Assembly: GCA_025350465.1 (NCBI GenBank)
Contig: JANXXU010000027.1
Span: 1-64,000 of the forward strand
Source of the DNA: Alphaproteobacteria bacterium
GTDB lineage: Bacteria > Pseudomonadota > Alphaproteobacteria > Micropepsales > Micropepsaceae
Length of the DNA stretch: 64,000 nucleotides
Reading direction: 5' to 3'
The translations under genes were made by a program, and so were the position numbers. The notes beneath the pieces were generated by a model. It did no database searches. It had not been told where the DNA came from and saw only the letters and a list, made by a program, of their open reading frames with translations. Shown in pieces: positions 34,467 through 44,026 of the stretch (the stretch's first letter is position 1; each line of letters begins with the position of its first letter).

Positions 34467-36326
34467 ATGTTCCATGTCATCGGTTGCATCTTCCAACAGC
34501 ACGATCTGCGTCTCGTTGTCTTGGCGGCCGCTCTTTGCGTCTTTGCTTGCGCGACTGCGCTGTCAATGATCGGGCGCGGTCGAGCGAGCGCCGGGCGCAC
34601 ACGCGCTCTCTGGCTGGTTGCAGCTGCGACTGTGGCGGCCTGCGGAATCTGGGGCACGCACTTTGTCGCCATGCTCGCCTTCGAGACGAGCCTGCCCGTC
34701 GCCTACGACCCCAGCCTGACGCTGCTCTCGATCATCGTTGCTGCGCTCGTTTCGAGCGTCGGATTCAATCTTGCGCTGACGCGTGCCGGTGCCTTTGTCG
34801 GCGGTCTCGTCACGGGTGGCGCCATTAGCGCCATGCATTTCATCGGAATGGCCGCCGTCGAGATGCAAGCGCGCGCCGAGTGGGACCAAACTTATGTCGT
34901 GGCGGCCATCGTCATCGGGATGGTGCTCAACGGAGTCGCGCTTTGGGTTGCCCTTCGCAAGGCGGATCGCTTGTCGTTAATTATCGGCACCGGACTCCTC
35001 ACCGTTGCAATCGTAGGCATGCATTTCACCGCGATGGCGGCGGTCACGTTCACTCCGGACCCATCGATCGCCATACCGCAAGGTGTGATTGCGCCCACCA
35101 TTCTCGCCATTGCTATCGCCGCGATCTCGACCCTAATCGTTGCGCTTGGCCTCATCGGCTCACTTATCGATTATCATTTCGCGAACCGAGCTTTCGACGA
35201 AGGGACCCGCTTGCGCGCGCACATCGCCGAGCTCGAAACGACCAAGCGGGAACTCGAAGCGACATCTTCGCGACTGAGCACCGCGCTTGCCCAGGCCGAT
35301 ATGGTGACGCAAGCCAATGCCGCCAGCGCCGCTTCGCAAGCTGAAGTGGTTGAAGATTTGGGCGAAGGGTTGTCGCAGCTTGCCCAAGGGCACATCGCGT
35401 TTCGTTTGAAACGCCCGTTCCCCGGCGGCTATCGCAAGCTCAGCGACGATTTCAACGGCGCGATGGACCAGCTCAAAGATGTGATCGGCCTGATTCAAGC
35501 GAGTGTCCACTTGATCAACGCGAATGCCAAAGAGATCGATGAGTCCGCCCAGCATTTGTCTCAACGCACGGAACGTCAAGCCGCAAGCGTCGAAGAGGCG
35601 GCGGTGACGCTTGCGCAAATCACCGCGACGGTGAGGCAGACGGCCGACGGTGCGGTCGGCGCTAACAAGATCGTAACCGCGGCCAGAGGCGACGCCGAGG
35701 CGAGCAGCGCGGTCGCGCGACAAGCGATCGGTACAATGCGGGAAATCGACAATTCCGCGCGCCAAATCGCCCAGATCCTAAGCGTAATCGACGAGATTGC
35801 GTTCCAAACGAATTTGTTGGCGCTCAACGCCGGCGTCGAGGCGGCTCGGGCGGGCGACGCCGGCAAGGGTTTTGCGGTCGTGGCAACCGAAGTGCGTGCC
35901 CTTGCGCAACGGTCCGCCGCCGCCGCCAAGGAAATCAAAACGCTGATCATGAAGTCGGCGGATCAAGTCGGTGCGGGCGTTGCACTTGTCGACCGCATGG
36001 GCGAAGCGCTGATACGCATTCTTTCCAATATCGCTGAAATCAACGTGTGCGTCAGCGGCTTTGCGACGTCGGCGGGCGAACAGGCAACCGGTCTGATCGA
36101 CATCAACAGCACCGTGGAGCAAATTGACAAGGCGACGCAGCAAAACGCCGCCATGGCCGAGGAAACGACGGCGACGGCTGTGACCTTGGCCTCGGAAACT
36201 GCCCATCTCGCCGCATTGATCGCACGCTTTGATATTGGCGAGTCGGTCAAGCCTGCCCTGCCAGCGCGCAAGCCAGGCGTCGCCGCACTCTTGCCAATGC
36301 GCAAACCGCGGTCGGCCCGCGCCTAG
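34467..36326 (+). CDS. Methyl-accepting chemotaxis protein with an MHYT sensor domain
   Basis: A 619-aa receptor. The N-terminal 230 residues hold about seven membrane helices with three MHYT-type motifs (GTHFVAM, MHFIGM, MHFTAM), thought to bind a metal, perhaps copper, and sense O2, CO or NO. A coiled coil and HAMP-like region follows (about residues 240-340). The MCP signalling domain carries the hairpin [20 protein letters not shown] near residue 440, the CheA/CheW contact site. MHYT domains are more often joined to GGDEF/EAL or kinase domains, so this fusion is less common. I chose the ATG at 34467; an upstream GTG/ATG would add about 17 residues. It converges on the carbonic anhydrase gene with 7 nt between. 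Confidence 0.87.
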   Translation: MFHVIGCIFQQHDLRLVVLAAALCVFACATALSMIGRGRASAGRTRALWLVAAATVAACGIWGTHFVAMLAFETSLPVAYDPSLTLLSIIVAALVSSVGFNLALTRAGAFVGGLVTGGAISAMHFIGMAAVEMQARAEWDQTYVVAAIVIGMVLNGVALWVALRKADRLSLIIGTGLLTVAIVGMHFTAMAAVTFTPDPSIAIPQGVIAPTILAIAIAAISTLIVALGLIGSLIDYHFANRAFDEGTRLRAHIAELETTKRELEATSSRLSTALAQADMVTQANAASAASQAEVVEDLGEGLSQLAQGHIAFRLKRPFPGGYRKLSDDFNGAMDQLKDVIGLIQASVHLINANAKEIDESAQHLSQRTERQAASVEEAAVTLAQITATVRQTADGAVGANKIVTAARGDAEASSAVARQAIGTMREIDNSARQIAQILSVIDEIAFQTNLLALNAGVEAARAGDAGKGFAVVATEVRALAQRSAAAAKEIKTLIMKSADQVGAGVALVDRMGEALIRILSNIAEINVCVSGFATSAGEQATGLIDINSTVEQIDKATQQNAAMAEETTATAVTLASETAHLAALIARFDIGESVKPALPARKPGVAALLPMRKPRSARA

Positions 36327-36333
36327 AGTTTGC

Positions 36334-36939
36334 CTACGGGCGGGTGACCGTGACGTCGAGATCCCTGACCAATCCGTTGGCGAGCGAATAGACCCAGCCG
36401 TGAACGGAAAGTTCTTGGCCGCGTGACCAAGCTTCCTGCACAAACACGTCTGAAGCCACGTTCTTCACTTGCCGGATCACGTTGAGTTCGCATAGGCGAT
36501 CGAGGCGCGCGGCGACGTCCGTCAGCTCGTTGAGTTCGTGAGCGTGCTCGTGATTGAGCTCGCGAATGGGATGCAGCCAGTGATCGACGAGCCCGCGCCG
36601 CTTGCCGTCGACCGCCGCCCTGACGCCGCCACAACCATAATGCCCGACGACCATGACGTGCTTAACCTTCAAGACGTCGACCGCAAACTGGAGCACTGAG
36701 AGGTAATTCGCATCCTGCGGCGGCGCGAGGTTCGCGACATTGCGGTGTACAAACAGCTCGCCGGGGTCGAGCCCGACAATTTCGTTGGCAGGCACCCGGC
36801 TGTCGGAACAGCCGATCCATAGGTATTCGGGCGCCTGTTGACGTTCTAAACGCTTGAAGAAGCCGGCATCGGCGGAAACCATCCGCTCGGCCCAGGCCCG
36901 GTTGTTTGCCTTAAGGTGGTCCAGCATGGGCACGGCCAT
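36334..36939 (-). CDS. Beta-class carbonic anhydrase
   Basis: Interconverts CO2 and bicarbonate in the cytoplasm. From the ATG at 36939 the protein is 201 aa. The zinc site is C44, D46, H100 and C103, with the Asp-Arg dyad D46-R48 in WIGCSDSRVP and HYGCGG around H100. The block GELFVHRNVANLA is diagnostic of the class. Upstream in-frame starts (to 37002) or an ATG at 36927 are possible, because none has a good Shine-Dalgarno. Bicarbonate supply for the biotin-dependent acetyl-CoA carboxylase about 3 kb away is a plausible use, not shown. Confidence 0.92.
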   Translation of the reverse strand: MAVPMLDHLKANNRAWAERMVSADAGFFKRLERQQAPEYLWIGCSDSRVPANEIVGLDPGELFVHRNVANLAPPQDANYLSVLQFAVDVLKVKHVMVVGHYGCGGVRAAVDGKRRGLVDHWLHPIRELNHEHAHELNELTDVAARLDRLCELNVIRQVKNVASDVFVQEAWSRGQELSVHGWVYSLANGLVRDLDVTVTRP

Positions 36940-37036
36940 AGCGTGATCGGGGACGAGCCACAAGTTCTGCCGCCGGGTTGCCTTAAGAGGCCGGGTCCGC
37001 AATCATTGCTTTGACCAGAATACGGGAGGTGAGCCA

Positions 37037-38227
37037 ATGCCTTATGTCGCCAACCGCATTGTTCACGATGCCGACTCGCATTTGATGGAGCTGGCCGATT
37101 GCCTCGACGGCTTCATGGATCCGAAGCATCGCGCGAGATACGATGCCCTCCCGAAATTGCAGGCTTGGCCGCGCGACGGCAAATGGGTAACCGGCGCGCG
37201 CGCCAAGCAGGGTGACCCGGCGTTTCGCGCCGGCGCATCCGAGAATTTGCTCCTGCGCAAGAATTACGAGGCGCTGGGCGCGTTCCAGCGCGAGGATCGG
37301 CCGCGCGCACTCGACCTCCTCGGTTTTTCGAGTCAACTCGTTTTCACTACTTGGTGCCTCGGAAATTTTCAGCTGGACGAGTCTGCGGATCTCGATCTCG
37401 CTTATGCGACCGCGCAAGCGCACAACCGGATGATGGCGGCGTTCTGTTCGGTTGATCGCCGGTTTCTGGGCACGGGGTATGTGCCGCTTGCCGATTTCGA
37501 TTGCGCGAATGCGAGGGCAAAGGAAGCAATCGATCTGGGTCTCAAGGCCTTGCTCATCCCATCGCGCTGCCCGAACGGACATTCGCCAAGCCATATTGCC
37601 TTCGATCCGATCTGGGCGATGGCGCAAGAGGCAGGCCTGCCGATCGTCTTCCATGTCGGTGGGGAAGAAAAACTGAAACCCGACTACTTCAACAACGGGT
37701 TGCCGAAGGTGAAGGACTTCCATGGCGGCGAGGAAAACTTCACTTCGGTCAGTTTCATGGCCATTCCGAATTCGGTGATGCAGACGCTCGCCGCTTTGAT
37801 TTTCGACGGCGTGCTCGATCGTTTTCCAAGGCTCAAATTCGGCGCCATCGAACTCGGCGCTTCATGGTTGCCGAGCTGGATGCGCTATCTCGACGCCGGC
37901 TATGGCGCCTTCTACAAAGGCGAGGAGCGCTTAAAGAAACTGTCGATGAAGCCCAGCGACTTCGTGAAGCGTCAGGTGCGTGTCACGCCCTATCCGCACG
38001 AGGACGCCGGCTGGATCGTGAACAATTCCGGCGAAGAGATCTGCTTGTTCTCGTCCGATTTTCCGCATGTCGAAGGCGGGCGCAATCCGGTCAAGCGCTT
38101 CGACGAAAGCCTGGCAAGCCTCCTGCCCCGCGCTATTGAGCGCTTCTACTGCGACAACTTCATCGACCTGATGGGCGAGGGCTTGGCGCCCGATCTTCGC
38201 CGTCCGGCTCACCTCTCGGCAGCCTAG
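37037..38227 (+). CDS. Amidohydrolase-family metal-dependent hydrolase
   Basis: A 396-aa amidohydrolase of the amidohydrolase-2 (ACMSD-like) type. The metal motif is DADSH near residue 11 (the usual D-x-H ends this region). A second histidine lies in LPIVFHVGG, and the C-terminal aspartate in LFSSDFPHVEGG. A strong GGGAGGTGAGCC stretch lies before the ATG. It is followed after 5 nt by the LuxR-type regulator gene, hinting at co-expression. Members decarboxylate or hydrolyse aromatic-acid intermediates; the substrate is unknown. Confidence 0.9.
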   Translation: MPYVANRIVHDADSHLMELADCLDGFMDPKHRARYDALPKLQAWPRDGKWVTGARAKQGDPAFRAGASENLLLRKNYEALGAFQREDRPRALDLLGFSSQLVFTTWCLGNFQLDESADLDLAYATAQAHNRMMAAFCSVDRRFLGTGYVPLADFDCANARAKEAIDLGLKALLIPSRCPNGHSPSHIAFDPIWAMAQEAGLPIVFHVGGEEKLKPDYFNNGLPKVKDFHGGEENFTSVSFMAIPNSVMQTLAALIFDGVLDRFPRLKFGAIELGASWLPSWMRYLDAGYGAFYKGEERLKKLSMKPSDFVKRQVRVTPYPHEDAGWIVNNSGEEICLFSSDFPHVEGGRNPVKRFDESLASLLPRAIERFYCDNFIDLMGEGLAPDLRRPAHLSAA

Positions 38228-38232
38228 CGCTT

Positions 38233-38646
38233 ATGTGGCGCACGATTGCCATTTATGCAGGCGCCTTGGCGGTGGGCGCCTTCGCGCTGCAGTGGCTCCA
38301 ATACAATTACCTCGCCCAAACCATGACGCCCGAGTTCTACGTTGTCCTTATCGCGCTGGCCTTTACGGGGCTCGGCATCTGGGCGGGCAACCGGCTGACG
38401 CCCAAGACTGTCGCCCCGGCCTTCGAGCGGAATGGGGCGGCCCTGAAGACGCTCGGCGTCACCGAGCGCGAGATCGCCGTGCTCGAGCTCCTGGCTGCCG
38501 GCAGCTCGAACAAGGAAATCGCCCGTCAGCTCGACATCTCGCCCAACACGGTCAAGACACACATCGCCAGCATCTTCGCCAAGCTCGAGGTTCAGCGCCG
38601 CACGCAGGCGATTCAGAAAGCGCGCGAACTCGGCCTTCTCCCGTGA
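38233..38646 (+). CDS. Membrane-anchored LuxR/GerE-type regulator
   Basis: A 137-aa protein with two N-terminal membrane helices (about residues 5-22 and 34-52) and a C-terminal LuxR-type helix-turn-helix (residues 75-137: LGVTEREIAVLELLAAGSSN, then KEIARQLDISPNTVKTHIAS). There is no receiver domain, so it is not a classical response regulator. The gene begins 5 nt after the amidohydrolase stop codon and heads a cluster with a VOC protein and a DUF4199 protein. Control of that cluster from the membrane is the likely job. Confidence 0.87.
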   Translation: MWRTIAIYAGALAVGAFALQWLQYNYLAQTMTPEFYVVLIALAFTGLGIWAGNRLTPKTVAPAFERNGAALKTLGVTEREIAVLELLAAGSSNKEIARQLDISPNTVKTHIASIFAKLEVQRRTQAIQKARELGLLP

Positions 38647-38746
38647 GCCCGAACGGCTGAATTCAGCTAAATCACCCGTTCGGGCGATGGCGCAAGCGGC
38701 GCATATCCGGCAAACATCGAGCCTCAATCAAGCGGGACTCACCTGT

Positions 38747-39232
38747 ATGCAATCGAACGAGCTGACACGGCGTGGCGCGCTTGGCATCGCGACTGGAGTC
38801 GCGGTCTGCGCCGCGGCAAACGCAACAGGGCTCACCACCCAAGGCGGAGAAGCGATGGAAAAGGTAACCGGTATCGGCGGGTTCTTCTTTCGGGCAAAGG
38901 ACCCGAAAGCCCTAGCCAAGTGGTACGCCGATCATCTCGGCGTCACGATGACGCCTGATAGCTATGGGGGAACGGCCTGGCGCCAGGAGGCGGGGACGAC
39001 GGTCTTCGCCCCCTTCAAGCAGGACACGGCCTATTTCGGAGACATGCGCTATCAGTGGATGATCAATTTCCGCCTGCGCAACCTCGACAAGATGGCGGAG
39101 CAGCTTCGCGCCGCGGGCACCAAGGTCGAGATCGATCCAGAGACCTACCCGAACGGCCGCTTCGCCCAGACTGCGGATCCCGAAGGCAACCCCATTCAAC
39201 TCTGGCAGCCCGGCGGCGTCGACAAGAGCTGA
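38747..39232 (+). CDS. VOC-family protein, possibly Tat-exported
   Basis: A single-module glyoxalase-fold protein. The core from residue 37 (MEKVTGIGGFFFRAKDP...WYADHLGV) is a standard VOC start; the end ADPEGNPIQLWQPG carries the usual acidic motif. Two starts are possible. From 38747 the product is 161 aa and begins with NELTRRGALGIATG, which resembles a twin-arginine signal. From 38855, where GGAG lies 5 nt upstream of the ATG, it is a 125-aa cytosolic protein. I give the longer one because the extension reads like a genuine signal peptide. It lies 10 nt before the DUF4199 gene. Confidence 0.7.
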   Translation: MQSNELTRRGALGIATGVAVCAAANATGLTTQGGEAMEKVTGIGGFFFRAKDPKALAKWYADHLGVTMTPDSYGGTAWRQEAGTTVFAPFKQDTAYFGDMRYQWMINFRLRNLDKMAEQLRAAGTKVEIDPETYPNGRFAQTADPEGNPIQLWQPGGVDKS

Positions 39233-39242
39233 GGACCACCCC

Positions 39243-39773
39243 ATGACCAACACGGCATTTCTCTACGGCACGATCGGCGGCCTCATCACCGTCATTGGGC
39301 TCATCGCGGCCTCGACATTCCTGAGCCAGGCCAATCCATCCTCGCTCGAGTGGCTCGGCTATCTCGTCATGATCCTGGCTCTGTCGATGATCTTCTTCGG
39401 TATCAAGCGCTACCGCGACCGCGAAGGCGGCGGCGTAATCAAGTTCGTCCCGGCGCTGCTCCTCGGCGTCGGCATCGCGTTCGTCGCCGGCATCATCTAC
39501 GTCCTCGTCTGGGAGGTATACGACACGGCGACGAACCACACCTTCATCGACGTCTACACGTCGAGCGTCATCGCGGCCGAGAAGGCCAAAGGCGTGTCCG
39601 GCCCCGCGCTCGAAGCTTCGATTGCCGAGATGGCCAAGTTGAAAACGCAGTACGCCGACCCGCTTTTCCGTCTGCCGATGACTTTCCTGGAAATTTTCCC
39701 GGTCGGCCTCGCGATCGCCCTGATCTCGGCCGCGATCCTCCGCAATCCCAAGGTCCTGCCCGATCGGGCTTAA
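39243..39773 (+). CDS. DUF4199 membrane protein
   Basis: A 176-aa inner-membrane protein with four hydrophobic segments (about residues 9-28, 38-55, 70-90 and 146-166). A GIKRYRDREGG loop follows the second, the core motif of DUF4199, a family of unknown function found mainly in Bacteroidetes and proteobacteria. A 50-residue soluble loop lies between segments 3 and 4. It is the last gene of the LuxR-VOC-DUF4199 cluster and is followed by a hairpin at 39779. Confidence 0.86.
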   Translation: MTNTAFLYGTIGGLITVIGLIAASTFLSQANPSSLEWLGYLVMILALSMIFFGIKRYRDREGGGVIKFVPALLLGVGIAFVAGIIYVLVWEVYDTATNHTFIDVYTSSVIAAEKAKGVSGPALEASIAEMAKLKTQYADPLFRLPMTFLEIFPVGLAIALISAAILRNPKVLPDRA

Positions 39774-39778
39774 GCGAG

Positions 39779-39800
39779 GCGCGCCGGCAACGCGGCGCGC
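39779..39800. terminator. Bidirectional hairpin between DUF4199 and accC
   Basis: A perfect 8-bp GC stem GCGCGCCG / CGGCGCGC with a 6-nt loop lies in the 52-bp gap between two convergent genes. Neither strand has a T-run, so it is a possible two-way terminator of the Rho-assisted or structure-only kind. Confidence 0.4.
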
Positions 39801-39825
39801 TGAGCGAGGTCTCTCTCGTAGCGGC

Positions 39826-41175
39826 CTATGCTTCCGCGGTGCGCGCCAGATATTTTTCGAGCCAATGAATATTGTAGCTGCCGTTGATGATATCAGGCTC
39901 GTTCACCAGAGCCTGAAAAAGCGGCACCGTAGTGTCGATACCGTCGATGACGAATTCGCCAAGCGAGCGGCGCAAGCGCATGAGGCATTCCGTGCGGTTC
40001 TTGCCGTGCACGATCAGTTTGCCGATCAGGCTGTCGTAGTGTGGTGGGATTCGATAGCCCGAATAGGCAGCTGAATCGACGCGCACGCCGAGGCCGCCCG
40101 GCGTATGGAAATCCTTGATCAGACCGGGCGACGGGCGGAACGTTCGAGCGTTCTCGGCGTTGATTCGGCACTCGATCGCGTGACCGGCGAAGGTCACGTC
40201 CTCCTGCTCGAAGTCGATCGAACCGCCGTGGGCGACACGCAGTTGCTCGCGGACGAGGTCTAAGCCGGTGATCATCTCGGTCACCGGATGCTCGACCTGC
40301 AGCCGCGTGTTCATCTCGATGAAATAGAACTCGCCGTTTTCGTACAGAAATTCGACCGTCCCGACGCCGAGATATCCGAGTTCCGTCAAGGCCCGTGTGA
40401 CGACGCCGCCAATGCGCTCGCGTGTCGCGGCATTGAGCGCAGGCGACGGTGCTTCCTCCCACACTTTCTGATGCCGGCGCTGCAGCGAACAATCGCGTTC
40501 GCCCAAATGCACGACGTCGCCATGCGAGTCCGCCAGGACTTGAATCTCGATATGGCGCGGCAACTCCAGGTATTTTTCGAGATACACCTCGTCGTTGCCG
40601 AACGCCGCCTTCGCTTCGGTGCGGGCCGTCTGCAAGGCAACCGAAAGCTCAGCTTCGGAGCGCGCGACCTTCATGCCGCGCCCGCCGCCGCCGGCAGATG
40701 CCTTCACTAGAACCGGATAGCCGATCGCGCCGGCGATGCGCTTGGCTTCGCCGTCGTCGGTAACCGCACCGTCCGAGCCGGGCACGCAAGGAATGCCGAG
40801 GCGCTTCACCGCACGTTTGGCTTCGATCTTGTCGCCCATCAGGCGAATGTGTTCGGGCCTGGGCCCGATGAAGATCAGGCCATGTTCTTCGACGATTTCG
40901 GCGAACTTCGCGTTTTCCGACAAGAAGCCGTAGCCGGGGTGCACCGCTTGCGCGTTCGTGATCTCGCACGCCGCGATGATGGAAGGGATGTTGAGATAGC
41001 TGCCTGAAGCCGGTGCCGGCCCCACACACACGCTCTCGTCCGCCATGCGCACGTGCATGGCATTGGCGTCGGCGGTCGAATGGATGGCGACGGTCGAGAT
41101 GCCCATCTCGTGACAGGCACGGTTGATGCGCAGCGCGATTTCGCCGCGATTTGCGATGAGGACCTTGTCGAACAT
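39826..41175 (-). CDS. accC: Acetyl-CoA carboxylase, biotin carboxylase subunit
   Basis: Carboxylates the biotin on AccB with bicarbonate and ATP, the first half-reaction of fatty-acid synthesis. The 449-aa protein is of normal length. It opens with [17 protein letters not shown], has the ATP-grasp glycine loop [12 protein letters not shown] near residue 160, and the conserved [14 protein letters not shown] block with the catalytic Glu/Arg. Its ATG overlaps the accB stop codon by one base (TAATG), so the two are coupled. accA and accD are not in this window. Confidence 0.97.
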   Translation of the reverse strand: MFDKVLIANRGEIALRINRACHEMGISTVAIHSTADANAMHVRMADESVCVGPAPASGSYLNIPSIIAACEITNAQAVHPGYGFLSENAKFAEIVEEHGLIFIGPRPEHIRLMGDKIEAKRAVKRLGIPCVPGSDGAVTDDGEAKRIAGAIGYPVLVKASAGGGGRGMKVARSEAELSVALQTARTEAKAAFGNDEVYLEKYLELPRHIEIQVLADSHGDVVHLGERDCSLQRRHQKVWEEAPSPALNAATRERIGGVVTRALTELGYLGVGTVEFLYENGEFYFIEMNTRLQVEHPVTEMITGLDLVREQLRVAHGGSIDFEQEDVTFAGHAIECRINAENARTFRPSPGLIKDFHTPGGLGVRVDSAAYSGYRIPPHYDSLIGKLIVHGKNRTECLMRLRRSLGEFVIDGIDTTVPLFQALVNEPDIINGSYNIHWLEKYLARTAEA

Positions 41176-41630
41176 TATTCGATGATCATCAGCGGTTCGC
41201 CGAATTCGACCGGCTGACCGTCGCTGATAATGATTTGCGTAACCCGGCCCGAGCGCGGAGCCGGAATTTGATTCATCGTCTTCATCGCCTCGATGATAAG
41301 CAGCGTTTGGCCCTCGTTGACCATATCGCCCACTTTTATGAACGGCAGCGCACCCGGCGACGGCGCCATGTACGCAGTGCCCACCATCGGCGAAGCGACG
41401 AGGCCGGGGTGACTTGAAACATCGCTTGTCTTCGCCGCGACCGGCGCGCTCAGTGCAGTTCCCACCGAATTATGCGCGGCAGCCACGACCTGAATTTGGC
41501 GCGCAACGCGGATGCGCAATCCCGCCTTTTCGATCTCGATCTCCGACAGGCCCGTTTCCTGAAGGATGGCCGCGAGATCGCGGATCATTTTTCCCTCAAG
41601 TGGGTCAGCGGCGTCTTCCGGCTTGCTCAT
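41175..41630 (-). CDS. accB: Acetyl-CoA carboxylase biotin carboxyl carrier protein
   Basis: Carries the biotin that shuttles CO2 between AccC and AccAD. The 151-aa protein has an N-terminal helical region, an Ala/Ser/Val-rich flexible linker (about residues 48-75), and a C-terminal biotinyl domain with the acceptor lysine K117 in [10 protein letters not shown]. It overlaps aroQ by 4 nt upstream and accC by 1 nt downstream, so aroQ-accB-accC is one operon. Confidence 0.96.
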   Translation of the reverse strand: MSKPEDAADPLEGKMIRDLAAILQETGLSEIEIEKAGLRIRVARQIQVVAAAHNSVGTALSAPVAAKTSDVSSHPGLVASPMVGTAYMAPSPGALPFIKVGDMVNEGQTLLIIEAMKTMNQIPAPRSGRVTQIIISDGQPVEFGEPLMIIE

Positions 41631-42088
41631 GTTTTTCCTTTTTTGCCGCCGAGGACCAGCGCCGCAATCCCATCGACAGCAAATTCATATCCCTGCGCGC
41701 GCAGACCACAGATCACGCCCGTCGCGGCGTGAGAAACATAGGAGTGATGGCGGAACGGTTCGCGGGCGTAGGGGTTTGAAAGATGAACCTCGATCACAGG
41801 CACTTTGATTGCCTTGATCGCGTCATAAAGGGCGATCGATGTATGAGTGTAGGCGCCACCGTTCAGGATAACCCCACAGGCCCTCTCGCGTGCTTCGATC
41901 AGCCAGTCGACCAACTCACCTTCGCGGTTGGTTTGGCGGAAATCTACGCTGAGACCATGGGTCTTGGCCCGCGCCGCCGTCATCGCGTTGATGTCGTCGA
42001 GCGTGGTCGTCCCGTAGATCTCGGGCTCTCGCGTGCCCAAGAGGTTCAGGGTCGGACCGTTCAGAACAAATACAGGCTTGGCCGTCAT
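41627..42088 (-). CDS. aroQ: 3-dehydroquinate dehydratase, type II
   Basis: Third step of the shikimate pathway, dehydrating 3-dehydroquinate. The 153-aa protein has the family blocks [17 protein letters not shown] near the start (general acid/base Tyr in EIYG), [16 protein letters not shown], and [17 protein letters not shown], which includes the catalytic His. First gene of the aroQ-accB-accC operon; its start lies 155 bp from the divergent thiS start. Confidence 0.96.
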   Translation of the reverse strand: MTAKPVFVLNGPTLNLLGTREPEIYGTTTLDDINAMTAARAKTHGLSVDFRQTNREGELVDWLIEARERACGVILNGGAYTHTSIALYDAIKAIKVPVIEVHLSNPYAREPFRHHSYVSHAATGVICGLRAQGYEFAVDGIAALVLGGKKGKT

Positions 42089-42117
42089 CGGGTTTGGCGA
42101 GGCGGGTGCCCAAATCG

Positions 42118-42146
42118 TTGAGGGTAAATAGCTTGGCCCTTATATC
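42118..42146 (+). promoter_or_regulatory. Promoter of thiSG
   Basis: TTGAGG (42118-42123) and TATATC (42141-42146) are separated by exactly 17 nt on the plus strand, a good sigma70-type arrangement. Transcription would start near 42153, leaving a leader of about 90 nt before thiS. Confidence 0.55.
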
Positions 42147-42152
42147 TATTGG

Positions 42153-42243
42153 GGGCCGGGAGTGAAAGCCAGCCCGCACCGGGTGGTTACCGGCCTGGGG
42201 ACAGGCTATTTCAATCTACAGCCGAGGTTGGGACTAACGTCGA
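42153..42243 (+). promoter_or_regulatory. Structured leader of thiSG (not a TPP riboswitch)
   Basis: The leader contains at least two stems: CCCG-CAC-CGGG (42173-42183) and GCCTG-GGGA-CAGGC (42193-42206), the latter closed by a GNRA-type tetraloop. The flanking GCCGG and CCGGC can pair around the first. The conserved CUGAGA and ACCUGAU elements of the THI box are absent. It could be an unrecognised RNA regulator, a transcription attenuator, or a translation-control structure covering no obvious Shine-Dalgarno. Confidence 0.4.
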
Positions 42244-42444
42244 ATGCGCCTGCACGTCAATGGTGAACCACGGGAGTTCGATGCGCCGATATCGGTTGCG
42301 TCGCTTGTGGAGAAGTTGGGCCTGGATGCCCGCAAGATTGCTATCGAACGCAATCTGGAAATCGTTCCTCGTTCGGCTTATGGCCTGACGGCGCTGGGCG
42401 AGGGCGACCGCTTGGAGATCGTGAACTTTGTCGGCGGCGGATGA
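42244..42444 (+). CDS. thiS: Thiamine biosynthesis sulfur carrier ThiS
   Basis: A 66-aa ubiquitin-like protein that carries sulfur as a C-terminal thiocarboxylate for thiazole formation. The protein ends VNFVGGG, with the exposed Gly-Gly tail that ThiF-type enzymes adenylate. The start MRLHVNGEPREF and the EGDRLEIVNFVGGG end are typical. Its stop codon is directly followed by thiG. Neither thiF nor thiO is in the window, so the activating enzyme must be encoded elsewhere. Confidence 0.93.
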   Translation: MRLHVNGEPREFDAPISVASLVEKLGLDARKIAIERNLEIVPRSAYGLTALGEGDRLEIVNFVGGG

Positions 42445-43230
42445 ATGATGACGCGCACGAATGACGACAGCTGGGAAGTGGCGGGGCGCAGGTTCCGCTC
42501 GCGCCTCATCATCGGTACAGGCAAGTACAAGGATTATGCCGAGAACGCCGCGGCGCTCGAGGCTTCCGGCGCAGAGATCGTCACGGTGGCGCTTCGCCGC
42601 GTGAACTTGATGGAGCCCGGCCAGCCCAAACTCGTAGACTTTATCGATCCAAAGAAGGTGACCTATTTGCCCAACACCGCCGGCTGTTACACCGGCGAGG
42701 AGGCGATCCGCACGCTTCGTTTGGCGCGTGAGGCGGGCGGATGGACGCTGGTGAAGCTCGAAGTCCTAGGCGACCGCAAGACGCTCTACCCCGACATGAT
42801 CGAGACGCTGCGCGCGGCCGATATCCTGATCAAGGATGGCTTTGAGGTGATGGTCTATTGCACGGACGATCCCTTGATGTGCAAGCGGCTTGAGGAGATC
42901 GGCTGCGCGGCAATCATGCCGTTGGCGGCGCCCATCGGCTCGGGCCTGGGCATTCAAAATCCAGTGAACATCCGATTGATAGTGGAGCAGGCGAGGGTGC
43001 CGGTCCTCGTTGACGCCGGTGTCGGAACCGCTTCGGACGCGGCGATTGCGATGGAGCTTGGCTGTGACGGCGTATTGATGAACACGGCTATTGCAGAGGC
43101 AAAATCGCCGGTGCAAATGGCACGTGCGATGAAATTGGCCGTTGAAGCGGGGAGGCTCGCCTATCTCAGCGGCCGTATGAAAAAAAAGCTTTACGCCGAC
43201 CCGTCGTCACCGCTCGCCGGCCTAATTTGA
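42445..43230 (+). CDS. thiG: Thiazole synthase ThiG
   Basis: Forms the thiazole ring of thiamine from deoxyxylulose phosphate, dehydroglycine and ThiS-COSH. The 261-aa TIM-barrel protein has the Schiff-base lysine K104 in [22 protein letters not shown], and the phosphate-binding [16 protein letters not shown]. The protein is of normal length. Its ATG follows the thiS stop codon with no gap. The stop codon overlaps the 3' end of the convergent DsbA-like gene by 9 nt. Confidence 0.96.
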   Translation: MMTRTNDDSWEVAGRRFRSRLIIGTGKYKDYAENAAALEASGAEIVTVALRRVNLMEPGQPKLVDFIDPKKVTYLPNTAGCYTGEEAIRTLRLAREAGGWTLVKLEVLGDRKTLYPDMIETLRAADILIKDGFEVMVYCTDDPLMCKRLEEIGCAAIMPLAAPIGSGLGIQNPVNIRLIVEQARVPVLVDAGVGTASDAAIAMELGCDGVLMNTAIAEAKSPVQMARAMKLAVEAGRLAYLSGRMKKKLYADPSSPLAGLI

Positions 43231-44019
43231 TGCGTGCTCCTGCTTTTTGCGCGCGGCGGCGACCATTTCCTTGAGCTTCTCGACCGGATAGGCGCCCGAC
43301 GCGGGCTCGGTCCCGATGATAAAGGTCGGTGTGGCTTTCACTTCCATGCTTTCGGCCAATTTGAAGTTGCGATCTAACCGCGCCTGAACCTTCGGATTTT
43401 TCATGTCGCGCTTCAGCCGCTCGACATCAAGGCCGACTTGTTGTGCGAGCGCATAGATCGCCGGTTCGCTCAGATCGTCCGAACCCAACAAGGCCAAATG
43501 AAACGGCCAGTATTTTCCCTGTTCGACCGACGCGATCGCGGCACGTGACGCCATCTCCGATTCCGCCGTCAGAATGGGAAACTCTTTGAGGATTAGGCGG
43601 ATCTTGCCGTCGTCCTTCAGCAATTTGACGAGGTCGTCACGCACCTTCTTGCAGTACGGACAGTGGTAATCGAAGAACTCGACCATCGTCACGTCACCGT
43701 TCGGATTGCCGACTACGATGGGTGTCGGCTCTCTGAAGAGTTCGGTGGCGTTTTTCTTGGCGCCCTCTCGCATCCGGTCGACTTCCCGAATCGACTCATT
43801 GGCTTGATAGCGTTCCATCGCTTCCACGATGACGTCGGGATGCTGCAGGATATAATTGTGCACGATCTGCTCGATCTCGGTCTTGGACCCGGTGCCTCCG
43901 CCGGCAAAGAGCGAACCGGGTTCGCTCAAGCGTCCGGCGAAATGCAACGCGCCGAAGACGGCAAGGACCATTGCCGCCGCGGCAACAAGAACGACGAGAA
44001 ACGCTTTCCGGTCCGCCAT
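43222..44019 (-). CDS. DsbA-family thiol:disulfide oxidoreductase, membrane-anchored
   Basis: A 265-aa periplasmic thioredoxin-fold protein. A single hydrophobic anchor covers about residues 7-27. The helical extension (about residues 45-95) precedes the thioredoxin core, as in Com1/ScsC-like proteins. The active site is CPYC (C120-C123); the cis-Pro loop is read in [10 protein letters not shown] used the ATG at 44019; an upstream reading to 44058 is less likely. It follows the BepA-like gene by 7 nt, so both are probably co-transcribed for periplasmic protein quality control. Confidence 0.9.
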   Translation of the reverse strand: MADRKAFLVVLVAAAAMVLAVFGALHFAGRLSEPGSLFAGGGTGSKTEIEQIVHNYILQHPDVIVEAMERYQANESIREVDRMREGAKKNATELFREPTPIVVGNPNGDVTMVEFFDYHCPYCKKVRDDLVKLLKDDGKIRLILKEFPILTAESEMASRAAIASVEQGKYWPFHLALLGSDDLSEPAIYALAQQVGLDVERLKRDMKNPKVQARLDRNFKLAESMEVKATPTFIIGTEPASGAYPVEKLKEMVAAARKKQEHASN

Positions 44020-44026
44020 ATCCAGT

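Noticed and set aside
42118-42243. TPP (THI-box) riboswitch upstream of thiS
   Set aside because: The conserved CUGAGA and ACCUGAU/GGAUAAUGCC elements are absent on both strands, although the position invited the call.
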